NCBI GenBank assembly: GCA_024752435.1 | Contig: CP103036.1 | Location: forward strand, 1 to 64,000 | Reading direction: 5' to 3' | DNA from: Allantophomopsis cytisporea | Taxonomy: Eukaryota; Ascomycota; Leotiomycetes; Phacidiales; Phacidiaceae | Length of the DNA: 64,000 nucleotides | Shown here: positions 11,369 through 23,450 of the stretch, piece by piece | How positions within the stretch are numbered: the first letter of the stretch is position 1 | Layout of the letters: each line of letters opens with the position of its first letter | Notes under the pieces: generated by a model | The model's database searches: none | Told to the model about the DNA's origin: nothing | Seen by the model: only the letters and a program-made list of their open reading frames with translations | Translations under genes and position numbers: made by a program

Positions 11369-13092
11369 AAATAGTACTTTTTTAACCTATTAGATATATT
11401 CTTCTCTATCTTTAAAGTATACAAGTATATCGTCGAGGTAGGCTACACAGAAGTAATCAAAATAAAGTTGTAGTACCGAGTTGATCAAGGCTTAGAAGGT
11501 TGCTAGTATATTAGTAAGTCTAAATAGTATAATAGTATACTTGTAATAGCTATAACAAGTATAGAATGCTGTCTTCTATTCCTTTCCTTCTTTTATTTTT
11601 ACAAGGTTGTATACTTTATACAAGTCTAGCTTAGTAAAGTACTTTGCGCTTTAGAAGCGGTTTTAAAGCTCTAATATTAATAGTAGGGCGTACCGGTTTT
11701 TAATAGTAATAGAGTTGAGCTAGCGATAATCTATACAGAGTTGTAAACTTCTATCCTTCTTAAGTATAAATAGGATTAGGTATCTTGCTAGGGAGGTAGA
11801 AGCGCGGATAAATCCTTTAGCTAGGTTTTCGTTAAAGTACTCTCTAAAGGCTTTTAGCTCTTTCTCAGAGAGCAAATATATCGGTCTATAGGTTGGCTTC
11901 TTACCTTCTTCGATAGGTATTTTATAATTCTACGGCTAGTATATTAGCAGCGTATACTTCGGGTCTCCTTCTTAGAACAGATTATTGAATTCTTGATATT
12001 CTTTAGGTACTATAGCGTTTGTTGCTAGTAGTATTGGGTTTGTAGGCTTATACTATAAGTACTATATAGTAACAAGATCCTTTTTGCGTTTCTAGATCTT
12101 TCGGATATATTCTAGAGATACTAGACAAATCTTCGGGATTTTATTTTAAACAAGCTATATACTTACAAGTATAACTAGTTTTTAAAGGATAAGCCAGATA
12201 CTCCTTGTATCTTCGGCTTTAGTATTCTTCAAAGCTTTTATAGCTACAAAAGATATTCTTTGGTTTGTCCGGGTACAATTACATCTTTCGAAACTGATCG
12301 ATCCTTTCGACTAGTTAATAACCGGGTTGTATTTTTTAAGCTAGGGGATTCCTAGGATAGCGTTGTATCCTAAAATATTAGTAATATCGAAGTATAGCTT
12401 TTCTTTGTAAAAATACATCTTGAAATAGAAGATGTCTGTCTTTTACTATACTTAACCTTGGTTCTAAGTATTAGGGGTACCATCGACGTTTTGTAGTCGG
12501 TACAGGTCCTTCTTGGTTTTTTATAGGATACTATTCTTTTAAACGTATCTAAAGGATATAAAGTTTCTATAGGCTCCGGAATCAATAAAGGTTTGCGTCC
12601 GATATCTATTGATTCTTGCTGTAACTACTAGATGTAGTATATAGGTAGTTTTAATAGGTTCTTCTACATTTAAAGCGTAGGTCGGTAAGTTGATTCTATA
12701 GTTGTATAAAGTACTATAACAATTGTAAAACCGAAGATCTAACGTTTATATAGGTCTCTATATACAAAGGCCGTTTAGTTTTTTGTCTTCGAATTCTTCC
12801 TAGGGAACTATCTAGTTCCTTTTTTGTTGGATAGGTGAGTATTATAGTCGTCTTTTATATATATAGTCTAGGATATAGAGGTATACAAGGAAGTTTAGTT
12901 CTCTATAGTAGTTAGACTATTGTAAAAGGTATTTAGGGTTTGTTTGTTAGAGTACTAGTTTATTCGGTAACCTAGTCTTCTATAGTATAGATATAATTTT
13001 TCTTAGAATCTCCTTTTTTGTTCTTCTTAGGTAATCTTTCTGGGTACTTTGGTAGTACTAAAGTCTATAAATATAGTTTTGTTGGAGTTTAC
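11369..13092 (-). pseudogene. E0: decayed gypsy element, RT, protease and gag C-terminal part (piece 2)
   Basis: On the minus strand this resumes exactly where piece 1 stopped: RT palm and fingers (11374 to about 12000), then the protease and its C-terminal spacer (to about 12700), then gag up to the zinc-knuckle region (about 12830-12930). Similarity to E2 is clear but every frame is stopped. The left end carries the AAATA duplicate of E1 (11369-11373) and the right end the TTTAC duplicate of E2 (13088-13092). Confidence 0.75.
13088..13092. repeat. target site duplication of E2 (left), TTTAC
   Basis: TTTAC directly precedes the E2 LTR at 13093 and recurs at 19899-19903 right after the other LTR. 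This marks an insertion into E0 gag independent of E1. Confidence 0.9.
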
Positions 13093-13495
13093 TGTTACGT
13101 CCTTGCTGCTGGGTAGGTGGCAAAGCATAGGCTTCTCAGCGGTTGTATATACTAGCACGATATACGAAGAGGTAGGGGCTCTCCAGTGAAACTAAGTGGT
13201 TGCTGTTGGTATCGAAGCACGTAACTTAATACTCTGGCAAAGGTGTGGGCAAAGGTAGGTAACAAAGTATTGATTGAAGTTGAGCACGAAGCTCCTATCT
13301 ACTAAGGGAATACAGAGATCTATATAGTTGCTTCCTACTCTGGGGAATAGTAGGATAGTTAGGAACGCCCGACTATCCCGACTATCCCAACTATCTATCA
13401 CGTGACTCATGTAGCCCGTGACTTTTCCGATATGTGACCCTGTTACAGCCTTTTCTAGTTGTTGTAATCGTAGACCGTAGTACAGGGCTGTAATA
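13093..13495 (-). repeat. E2 3' LTR (403 bp)
   Basis: Reverse complement of the E1 LTR with scattered transitions. The polypurine tract (complement of 13501-13510) lies 5 bp away, as in E1. Confidence 0.92.
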
Positions 13496-13612
13496 CAAGG
13501 TCCCCTCCTCATTGGTCAAGTCCCTTTGACCCAATAAGTAACCGGGTAGATCCAATACTACTTAAGCGGGGCAATTCCCACCTTAGTAACATCATGGCCT
13601 TCCGTTCTCAAC

Positions 13613-14194
13613 ATGCCTTCTCCGAACCATTTGAAAATCAAAGAACGTGTTGCTCTCGCTGAGCGTATCGAAAAGAACGGTACTGAAATGAAAATGGCGC
13701 CTTGTCGAGCTTGTTTTACTTCGGGGCGCAAATGCGTGGTTTCCCCTCACTCGAAGCGCTGTAGTGAGTGTGTTCAAAGAAATACGAAATGTAACGTTAG
13801 TACACCCTCAGTTTCTAACTGGGAGAAACTTCGTTTGGAAGAGGCACGACTGGAGGCCGAGGAAGAGCTCGCGGCTCAACAGGAGCGGGAGGCCTTCGCT
13901 CGCCGTATGCGTCTTCGCCGTATGCAGAAATTGTTGAAATCCCGTGGTAGTGAAATGCTTCGTCGCGGACTAGCTACGCTTGACGAACTTGAAGCTGTAG
14001 AGGAGAAAGAAAGAAAAGAAGCGGAAGAGAAGGCGGAGGCAGAGCGCAACGCTCATGCTGGAGCCAACCCGTTCGCTACCACCGACCCCGGCCTCGACCT
14101 CTCGTCTGAGGGCGACCTCTTCGCGGCGGTGTCTCCTTCCTTCTGGGAGGGATTGGATGTTCCGAATGGTAATCTTCCAACGTCTCAAGGTTGA
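13613..14194 (+). CDS. E2 antisense ORF: Zn2Cys6-like, coiled-coil protein (193 aa)
   Basis: Counterpart of the E1 antisense ORF, same length and fully open. All six cysteines of the zinc-cluster pattern are kept. Differences from E1 are a few missense changes around residues 52-68 and one near 159. Several are TG-to-TA transitions on this strand, so RIP has touched the ORF without breaking it. It overlaps the 3' end of pol by 119 bp (14076-14194), tail to tail. Confidence 0.75.
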   Translation: MPSPNHLKIKERVALAERIEKNGTEMKMAPCRACFTSGRKCVVSPHSKRCSECVQRNTKCNVSTPSVSNWEKLRLEEARLEAEEELAAQQEREAFARRMRLRRMQKLLKSRGSEMLRRGLATLDELEAVEEKERKEAEEKAEAERNAHAGANPFATTDPGLDLSSEGDLFAAVSPSFWEGLDVPNGNLPTSQG

Positions 14195-17100
14195 AGTTTT
14201 CGGTAGGTTCCCATGTGTTGTCTGAGTCATTGTAACCTTCCCATTTGACCAAATATCTGAGTTCGTTTCTGACCCATTTGCAGTCTAGGATTTTTTCGAC
14301 GACGTATTCGGTGTTCTCGTTTTCCTGGGATAGGTCTGGGTAGTGTGCGTAGCGTGCATTCTGTGGCGCTGGTTCCAGCAGAGACGCGTGGAACACAGGG
14401 TGTATTTTTATGCTCGTTGGTAGCTGGAGTTCGTAGTTGACTGAACTAATTTTCCTCAAAATCTTGAATGGTCCGATTTTAACATTGTCCAACTTGTTGC
14501 TTGGTCTGGTTGTCTTGATGTTTCTGTGTATGAGGTAGACTTTGTCTCCCTCCGAAAAGGTAGGTCCCTCTATCCTTTTTCCATTCTGATAACTTGCTGA
14601 TCGTTGGTTAAAAAACTCGATATCCTTGGCTAGTTGCTTGTAGAGTGTTTTGAGTTCTGCAACCTGCATTTGTGCTGCTTCTGCAAGTACCTGTATTTCT
14701 CGGGGTGAATGATACGCTTCCGGTTCTAGCCCATAGTTGGCATAGAATGGTGAAACTTTCGTAGTTTCCGTGGTTGCACTGTTATACGCAAACTGTGCAA
14801 GGGGTAATAGTCGTACCCAATTATCTTGTTTGTAATTCACATAACAGCGGAGGTACTGCTCAAGCGTCTGGTTGAGTCGTTCAGTTTGTCCGTCTGTTTG
14901 TAGGTGGTAGGCTGTCGAGAGCTTGTGGTTAGTTCCTAACTGGCTCATTAAAGACTTCCAGAAGTTCGAAGTGAACAGCTTGTCTCGGTCGGATATTATT
15001 TCATCTGGCATACTATAGTTGCTGACAATCGTTTTCAGGAAAGTATACGCCAAGTCTTCTGCGGTACTGGATTCCTTATATGGTATGAAATATCTATATT
15101 TTGTCATCCTATCGGTGATAACTACGATTGAGTCGTATTCTACTTTCGTAAGTGGTTCCTTTGAAAGTAGTAGTTTGACGATGAAATCTAGGGCAATAGA
15201 TTTCCATGCTCCCTTCGGTACTACTGGTGATTTTAGCTGTCTGTAAGGTGCGTGTCGATTGACCTTGTTTCTAGAGCAAATGTCACATTCTCTTATGACT
15301 TTCTCTACTTGGTTCTTCATTCCTGGGAAGTAGTATGTTCTGGTCAGACGTTCCAACGTCTTGCCTATTCCCTGGTGTCCGTGTGCTGGTAGCTCGTGTT
15401 GTTCTTTGACTAACTGTTTCCGCAGGGGCGCGGGAACATAGACTAGTCCTTTGAACAATAGTGTCCGGTTTGTTGTTACTGAGGTTCCTGGGTGTCTATT
15501 GGGGTTTCCCAAAATACGTTGTGCCGTAGTATCCGTGGCATATGCTTGTCGAATACTTTGAAGTATGTCCGGATCTTCGACTTGCATTGTGGCGTTTAAC
15601 TCCGGGTGGTTATACGTCAGATTGTCTCTGTTATCTTGAAATATAGCGTGTGACACTGGTTCCTTGTTCTGCATATAATCTGCACGTCGACTGAGTGCGT
15701 CGGCTTTGGCGTTTTCGGATCCTTTACGGTAGGTGATCTTGAAGTTGTACCTGGCCATGAGTTCTGACCATCGTACTTGTCGTCTGTTCAACACCTTCGT
15801 GGTTGTGAAGTATAGCAGATTCTTGTGGTCTGTGATTACTGCTACTTCATACTTAGGTCCTTCCAGGTAAACTCTCCATTCTTGAAATGCAGCGACGATT
15901 GCTAACAATTCCTTATCGTGGATCTCATAGTTCAGCTCGGCTGAAGTCAACTTGCGGGAGAAGAAAGCGACAGGTCGAAGCTTCTTGTTCTCATCCGGTT
16001 GACTCAGTACCGCCCCGATTGCGTAATCGGAGGAATCCGTTTCCACTACTATGAGGACTTCAGGGTCGAAGTTCCTCAATATGGGTGCGGTTGTGAAACT
16101 CTCCTTGAGTTTCTCGAAAGCTCGTTGAGCTTCATCAGTCTATTTGAAGGCTTGGTCCTTCTTCGTCAATTCCGAAATTAGTGCTGTAATACTTGAATAT
16201 CCCTTGATGAATCTTCGGTAGAAATTGGCAAATCCAAGGAAGGATTGCACTTCCTTGACAGAGTTTGGTATCGGCCATTCGTGGACTGCTCGTACTTTGG
16301 AATCGTCCATCTGGATTCCTTCGGTGGTTATCATATAACCCAAGAATCCAACTGACTGTTGGTGAAATTCGCACTTCTCCAGTTTCAGATACAGGTGACG
16401 TTTCTGAAGTGCTGTAAGTATGAGTTTGACATGCTTGATATGCTCTTCTTCGGTGTTGGAGTATACGAGGATGTCATCCAGATAAGCTACTACGAATACA
16501 TCCAAGTATTCATGTAGTGTCTGGTTGATCAGCGCTTGAAAAGTTGCGGGGGCATTGGTTAAGCCAAATGGCATTACCAAATACTCGAAATGCCTATAGC
16601 GTGTTCTAAATGCTGTTTTCCATTCTTCACCTTCCTTCATGCGTACTAGATTGTACGCTCCTCGGAGGTCTAACTTAGTGAAGAACTTGGCTCCTCGAAA
16701 TCGGTCGTGTAACTCTGAGATGAGTGGCAACGCATATCGGTTCTTGATAGTAATGCTGTTGAGTTGTCGATAGTCGATGCATGGTCGGTCTGTTCCATCC
16801 TTCTTTGGTACAAAGAGGGCTGGGTATCCTGCTGACGAGGTTGACGGTCGAATATAACCTTTCTTTAGCATGTCATCGATGTATTCCTTCAGGATCTTGA
16901 GTTCTCGTTCGGACATAGAGTAGATTGGTCCGAAGGTAGGTTGTTTTCCTGGCATAAGTGGTATCTCGTGATCCCAAGGCTAGTGTTCTGGCAGCTTGGT
17001 TTCAGCTTCTTCCTTGCTGAAGAGCTTCTCAAATTCCCTATACTCGTTCGGGAGTGTCACCCCTTCTGTGGCGCATAGTGTGGGTGACGGGTTGTTCTTG

Positions 17101-17625
17101 CGAATTTCCTGCAAATCCTCATAATCGATTGCATTGATTATGACAGGTCGTCGTAATTCAAATGGCACAGCGCATTTGCAGTTTCCCAGATTGACTGTAT
17201 ACGTGTTCCAATCAATCTTCGGGTTGTGTTTCTTCAACCATGGAAGTCCTAGGATGATGTCGTAACGCGGGATCGCGACGATGTCTAACGCTAGTTCTTC
17301 GTGATGATTGTGTACAAGGAATGGTAGAGGGCGTGTCTGCTCTCGTACCCATCCATCAGACATAGGGTTTCCATCAACTAGGTGCAGTTGATATAGATTC
17401 GCATGTCTCCTCGTAGGTAAGTCGTGTTTCTTCACGAATTTCGTAGATACGAAATTTCCTGATGCGCCTGAATCCACCATGGCTTCAGTGCAGTGTCCGT
17501 TTATCTGTACTCGGACGTTCAAGTATGCTGCATACTGCGTTCCGCACAAATGAACCTTCTCTACTCGTAGAAGGGGAGGCCTTGGACTGGGTTCTCTAAC
17601 TGGCCTGCGGTTAAGAGAACCATCT
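14076..17625 (-). pseudogene. pol: E2 pol (protease, RT, RNase H, integrase, chromodomain), with premature stops
   Basis: Protease and spacer run from 17549 down to 16983; RT lies in 16955-16143. Both blocks end in RIP-type stops: CAG to TAG at 16980-16982 and TGG to TAG at 16140-16142. The remaining 667 codons (16079-14076) are uninterrupted and cover RNase H, the HHCC zinc finger, the DDE integrase core and the chromodomain. Unlike E1 there is no frameshift at the RT/RNase H junction. The copy is probably dead, but only by a few point changes. Confidence 0.9.
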
Positions 17626-19453
17626 AGTTTTCCGAATCTTCTTGGAGGTCACCGTATTCGCGGCGTTCTTTCTCTTTTTGGTCCAGTCGTTCTTGTACCA
17701 GTTGCTCCATTTCTAATGCATCCCACCAGTCTTCTACTTCCTTTTCCTTTGAGTTGGTAAGTAGTTCCCCTATGTTCTCCCATTCGTCATCCGTTAGGAG
17801 TCTAAACGCGGGTTGACTGTGTTTGCGATGTTGTCGACCTTCCTCTTCACGTTGTTGGCGGCGTTTTTGGACTACCATGTCAATATCCCGTTGGATTAAG
17901 GTGTCCTCTTGTTGTTTTTGTTTGGCGTGTACGCTGCACATGGGTGTCAGGTCACAGTTCCTCCAATGGAGTTTCTGATGTCCCGCCCATTGTGATTCGG
18001 GTAGATTATCCTGATTATTACCAGAGGTCATCAACATTCCCTCGAGTCCTGATCGGGCTGTCTCGAGTTGCTTGTGCGCGAGTTTGTTAGCGCGGTGCAT
18101 TGGGCATGCTTTCCACTTGCATTCTGAGTGGTGTAGATCTCGGTGTATTGCTTGTCTTTCTAGATCAAGCGCTTCAAGGCTTGTAGTGGTTTCGGGCCCT
18201 TCGTCGGGTTCCTGTCCCTTAACTACAACCGTATCGTCCAGCTCTACTACAGTCCAACCATTTTGGTCACCGGGACTGGGCGATCTACTGTCGGTGTTGG
18301 CGTGCTCGTCGTGGTAGCTAGTCACGTCGGGTTCGTCGTCGGTAGATACGTCTCTGCGTCTGCGCATTTTCTGTTGACTGGGGAAGTGTCCAGCGTGTTT
18401 CTTGTTTGGTAGGTAGATGCTGCAGTCGTCTTCATAACATTTTGTCCAGAATTCTGTTTCATGATCCAGCGTTGCTGGGCTTCCTGGTTCCTCGAGCTCG
18501 GGTATTTCTTGAAATGTCGCATTGAGGTGTCTTGGTTTCCCTCGATTGAATCCTTTGTTGGATGAATTCTTCCTTGATGCTTTCTTGCATTCTCGTGCCT
18601 TATATCCTGGGGTTCCGCAATATAGGCATAGGTTATTCTTCATACGGTAATCTCTATCCCGTGGCGAGAGTGGTCCTTTCTTGACCATCTGGTGAGTTGC
18701 GTCCAACTCTATAGGCATAGGTCCGTAATATGGTTTCTGAGTACGTTGCTGGTACTTGGGTTTGCCATAGTAAGTAGGTCCTCGATAGCTACCTTTCTTT
18801 TCCAAGCTACGCTCATACTAGCGATTGTCGATGCGTATAGCGGTCTCGATCATAGTCTGGAGGTCATCAGGTCGATTGCCTCGCACTATGTCGTCTTTGA
18901 CTGATTCCTTCAGTCCCTTGTAGAACTGGGCCGTGAGTGCGTCGTCATTCCATTCAGTTCGAGTGGAATACTGTTGAAACTCTGCGGCGTAGTTCGCTGC
19001 TGATCCCCTCTGGGTCAGTCCTTGCAAGTGTCTCTCCGCGGTGCGTTCTTCGTCGATGTCTCCGAAAGTTCGCTTAATCATTCGGCGAAATTCTTCGTAG
19101 TTGTTGAAGATGTTACGGGTGTCGTCGTCCATCATGTCTTCGTCATTGCGGTTATCCAGAAAATCCCTGACATAGGTTTCAAACCAGTCGAAGGCTAGTC
19201 CTCTCATGTAAGATGAGGCGTATAGCACCATGTCTCTGGGAGTTGGAAACTGAGTGATATTGAATCCGAAGTACAGGTCCAACTGAGTCAAGAAGGCTTT
19301 GAGCTTCTTGCGTTCTCCATGGAACAAGTCTGGCGTGTTGATCTTGACGGCGGCAGCTATGAAGTGTATACTCCCGGCAGCTGATCCAGGGGCGGTTGTT
19401 GCGGCGGGAGTTGGCCTTGGTGTAGCCCTCGGGGTGTTGCTAGTAGTAGACAT
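17624..19453 (-). pseudogene. gag: E2 gag, 609 codons, one premature stop and altered zinc knuckle
   Basis: It starts at ATG 19453, as in E1. One premature stop lies at 18818-18820 (CAG to TAG); the rest is open to the natural stop at 17624. In the nucleocapsid knuckle the zinc-binding His is Tyr (CAT to TAT, also C to T), giving C-X2-C-X4-Y-X4-C, which would harm zinc binding. The sites stopped in E1 are intact here and vice versa. Confidence 0.88.
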
Positions 19454-19495
19454 CTTGCGTGATGTAAGCCGGTCCTCTTATGGCGGTGCTCAATG

Positions 19496-19898
19496 TGTTA
19501 CGTCCTTGCTGCTGGGTAGGTGGCAAAGTACAGGCTTCTCAGCGGTTGTATATACTAGCACGATATACAAAGAGGTAGGGGCTCTCCAGTGAAACTAAGT
19601 AGTTGCTGTTGGTATCGAAGCACGTAACTTAATACTCTGGCAAAGGTGTGGGCAAAGGTAGGTAACAAAGTATTGATTGAAGTTGAGCACGAAGCTCCTA
19701 TCTACTAAGGGAATACAGAGATCTATATAGTTGCTTCCTGCTCTAGGGAATAGTAGGATAGTTAGGAACGCCCGACTATCCCGACTATCCCAACTATCCA
19801 TCACGTGACTCATGTAGCCCGTGACTTTTCCGACATGTGACCCTGTTACAGCCTTCTCTAGTTGTTGTGATCGTAGACCGTAGTACAGGGCTGTAACA
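19496..19898 (-). repeat. E2 5' LTR (403 bp)
   Basis: It ends with CTGTAACA at 19898 and is followed by the TTTAC target duplication. The 44-bp inverted-repeat module is at 19756-19799, next to the CACGTG palindrome. Confidence 0.93.
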
Positions 19899-20640
19899 TT
19901 TACACGAATATTAAGATTCTATCTATAAAGGTAATAAGGTAGAACTCGATTTTCTTGTTGTTTAGGTTCTATATATAGGCGCGCCTAGTAGGTTAGTATA
20001 GTATTCTTGTTTTGTAGGATCTATAAAAGGCTTCTTTTACTACATCGCTCTTGATGTCTTTCCTACAAACGGTTGTCGATTTGTATAGCTATACTAACGA
20101 GTTCTTTTAGAGTATCGGGTCGGTCGGTACAAGCAATATTATCTTTAACTTTGTTTTTTAGTCTTTGATAGAACTAGGCGATCAAAGTAGTATCTTCCTA
20201 TTGTATACAAGTAGCAATCTATTAGAATTCTAAGGTGTAGTAGCTTGTAGATTTGGTCTAGGTTAAGGATAATAAGCATTGTTTAGCAGACTAGGTTTCG
20301 TCGATGTCTCTAAACATCTCTTGGATTATAGTAATAAAGTTCTAGAAGCTACTAAATATTTCCTAGGTTTTAATATATTGCTAGTTAGGTTTATTGTTTA
20401 ATTTATTAGTAAAGTAAGGTTTAATCTAGTCGAGGGCAGGACTTTTTAAGTAGGATATAGCAAGTAAAGCTTTTCTTTCTTCTATTAGGTACTATTGCTG
20501 ATTTATCAGCAGGTAGACTTAGAGCTAGAGTATAAATCTTTTTAGCTTCTTTCGGTTTCTATAAAATAGGTTAGGTCGGGCTACCCCTCCCTTCTACTCT
20601 CGGTCGTTCTCGACTAGCAGGTTTTAAAGGGTAGTAGTAG
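19899..20640 (-). pseudogene. E0: decayed gypsy element, gag N-terminal part (piece 3)
   Basis: On the minus strand this follows the capsid region of E2 gag (compare 18800-19330) in the same order but is heavily mutated. With pieces 1 and 2 it gives about 3.2 kb of host element, interrupted by 13.6 kb of younger insertions. No intact LTR of E0 could be identified beyond it. Confidence 0.7.
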
Positions 20641-21850
20641 CTATACTAAAACTTATAGAATTACTAGTAGGCATTATAATAGTTGGTTCGTCGATAAATT
20701 TGCTGCTAGTATTACTAGCAGTTGATTCTAAGTTGTAGTCGCGGGTTTCTAAAGTCGTTATATACTTAAAGCTAGTACTTTAAACAGATAGTTAAAGTAT
20801 AACGATGGGTCTTTAAAGTAACGTATTAAAGACAAGCTTAGGCTTCTTTAGCGTCGGGTTCTCTTAGTATTGCTTAGAGAAGAAGTAAGAGCTAAAGTAT
20901 ATAATATAAAATCGGGATTAAAGTACTAAGTTGAGTAGTAAAGCTCGATTATAGCTTAAAGGAATACTAGAAGCAAGGTAGTAATTGTATTAGGTTGAGT
21001 AAGCTTATTTAAGTTGACTATAAAGTTTTAAATATAGTAGGAAGTTCGTAGACTATATACATATTGATTTCTAGCTGCTTATACTACTTATTGAATAAAT
21101 ATAGTAAGTACTAGGTTGTTTATTCTGCTTACCTAGTAAGTACAATAAACATTAATATACTATATAACCTATAAGTCTTGTATATTGAGGCTAAGGCTGT
21201 AATACCTACTATAGGTCTATTTCCCTAGTATAGATAGAATAAGAAGTAGAGTTTGAAGAATTGTTTAATATTAGTAGAAGATATACTATTAGTTCTTGAA
21301 TTATCAATAAACTATACTTTTATTGTCTTCAATTTAATATTGCAAGCAAGAAAATTACAGACTTAATACTTTTTAAAAAGCTTATAGTTACTAGTAGTAT
21401 TAAATATATACTATACAATATAGTATAATTGAGTATATATAAAAGTATAGCTTAATTGACCTTGTACAATAGCCTAATTGACAATAGTATACTCTTAGGT
21501 ATTACTAAATCGCTAGAAGTATTTAAATGCAAGTTGTATAGGTTCGATCCTATTGATACAGGCTTGTAATATTGATCGTAGGACTCTATAGTCTTTAGAG
21601 GCGCTATATACAGACTAGCCAGCAGCAACGGCGTTTATAGCACTTGTAAGTACAGCTTCGGTATATTCGCGCATTAAGACAATAGAATCAAGTAATCGGA
21701 TCACAGGCACGTCAATAGCAAGTAATACGAGTAATGTTGGTTGAATAACTTCAATTCAAAGCTCTACAATAGTATAGCTATACACGTTCGCGAAGTGGCC
21801 AATAAGTGGGGGTGGCCAGCAGGTATGGGCACAGACTTAAATTGTTTCGC
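20641..21850. other. AT-rich decayed DNA, no gene seen
   Basis: Low-complexity TA-rich sequence like the telomere-proximal block, probably the 5' part of E0 or another RIP-decayed repeat. Composition changes to normal genic DNA near 21.65 kb, which marks the inner edge of the transposon nest. Confidence 0.5.
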
Positions 21851-21882
21851 TATATACATTTGAGCTCTCTCTCTCTCCTCTT
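21851..21882 (+). promoter_or_regulatory. TATA-like box and CT-rich tract upstream of the F-box-like gene
   Basis: TATATA at 21851-21856 is followed by a CTCTCTCT tract (about 21866-21882), some 180-210 bp before the start codon at 22061. TATA plus pyrimidine tract is common in fungal core promoters; no transcript data support it here. Confidence 0.4.
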
Positions 21883-22060
21883 CTTACAACCAACTCCTTA
21901 ACCTCTTCTTTCGAGTTGCTACACGAATTATTTTAATATCTGTGCTATTACTGGTGCCTCGCGATCTTGAGTCATTCCAACAAGTCTTCACAAGTTCGTC
22001 GCAATTGTCCTCAGTACATCACTATATTCAAACCCAGACCTACAACATAACCTTCTCGTC

Positions 22061-23450
22061 ATGAACTTACTCGACCTCCCAAACGAGCTACTAGACCTCA
22101 TTGTCCGATCTTGCAGAGTCCCAACCAACTTAGAGCAGCATTTCATCAATCACGATTACGGAGGGAATATTGGTTCCTACCTGATGCGCCAAGATATAAA
22201 TTCATTATCGCAAAGCTGCAAAAGACTTAATCTCATCGCCATACCTGTTCTCTATGAGATCGTTTGTGTTACGCATGATTTTAACGCAGAGTTTTCTCCA
22301 GCACGGGATCATCCAGAACTAGACTTCGAGAAGACTCTACTCATCAATCCAGAACTAGCCCGGTATCCCCGCACAGTCATCGTCGACTATAGCATCTGTG
22401 TTGATGGTAAAATGAAAATTAAGTTTCTTGAGAATCTACCGCATGTTGAGCACCTATATATTCGAGATATGGGGTCTAAAGAAGAACAAGATACTGATTG
22501 GAAGGACGTATGGGAGGGAGCTATGAGGCCACAATTGCCAGGAGTAATAGCACCGCTTTCGTCTTTACGCTCTTGTAAGTTTCTATTCTGTTTCTTGGAT
22601 ACAAGCTAATGATCTGTTTTTAGGCAGTCTGTTTTTACGCGACGTCGATTGGAATCAATGGCCTACTTGTGAAGCCTGGGAAGTCTTCATGCATCCTACA
22701 CTGGAATGTCTCACGTTGTGCTATACTACAACTTACCAATCATCAATAGAGGAGCGGGTACGTGCCACAGGCAGCTCATATTTGCATTCAACGAGGCTGC
22801 AAGAGCTCCATTTTGTGGACAGTGATGTTACTCCGGACTCTCTAGAATTCATTTTCCAATTGCCAAAAAGTCTAAAGGCCCTCACTATCCACACTAACGA
22901 AAGGTACCCTCCAGATGAGGACCATGAGATTTTTTTACCTGAGCAGTACATCGATATTATGAGAGCAATCGCTCCTACTCTGCAATATTTTCGGTTCCAT
23001 GATAACTCCAACCGCATCAGAGCTGCAGCTATCGGCCTGGCCTCGTTTACTGCTTTGTGGATACTTGATATTGACATTGAATTGCTGTTTGGGAGGAACA
23101 AACCTGTTGCTCACGTACCATTCGCCGAAATCTTACCTCCAAACCTCGAGATATTAAGGATTAACACATCGAGAGACGGCGTCTGGCCAAAGCGTCAGGA
23201 CTACAGCTATGAGCATCTTCTGGAACTTGCCAAAAATCTGTCAACCCTCGCTCCGAATCTACGGATGCTCATTTTCCGTGATAGGAGGGAATGGTACAAT
23301 GACAGACAGTGGACAGTATGCGATAAGGTTTTTCAGGATCATGGAGTTGAAGTCAAAGATGAAGGGTGTGTGGAATGGGAAATTTATTGCCCACATCACA
23401 ATGGCCATACACTACTTTCATGCTGGCGACATTCTCGAATGAGCCGTTAG
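22061..23450 (+). CDS. F-box-like protein (446 aa), two exons
   Basis: CDS join(22061..22574, 22624..23450). The 49-bp intron has donor GTAAGT, branch GCTAAT and acceptor TAG, and the frame is kept across it. The N-terminus M-N-L-L-D-L-P-N-E-L-L-D-L-I is a typical F-box start (LPxELL), followed by a serine/cysteine-rich helix and the RLN-x-IAIPVLY pattern seen in fungal F-box proteins. The remainder has irregular leucine-rich repeats, suited to substrate binding in an SCF ubiquitin ligase. It has no signal peptide and is probably nuclear or cytosolic. It is the first intact host gene from the telomere. The family is certain only at the F-box level; the substrate is unknown. Confidence 0.85.

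Larger units (their letters stand above)
13093..19898 (-). mobile_element. E2: near-complete Ty3/gypsy LTR retrotransposon, 6806 bp, inverted relative to E1
   Basis: Same family and layout as E1, on the minus strand. LTRs are 13093-13495 (3') and 19496-19898 (5'), both 403 bp. The 3' LTR outer end has changed from TGTTA to TATTA. E2 is one base longer than E1, matching the single-base deletion in E1 pol. Its premature stops differ from those of E1, so the two copies were mutated separately. Both lie in the same host element E0. Confidence 0.95.

Noticed and set aside
21530..21575. tRNA or SINE-like B box (GGTTCGATCC)
   Set aside because: No convincing T stem, acceptor stem or A box around it; it lies in decayed DNA.
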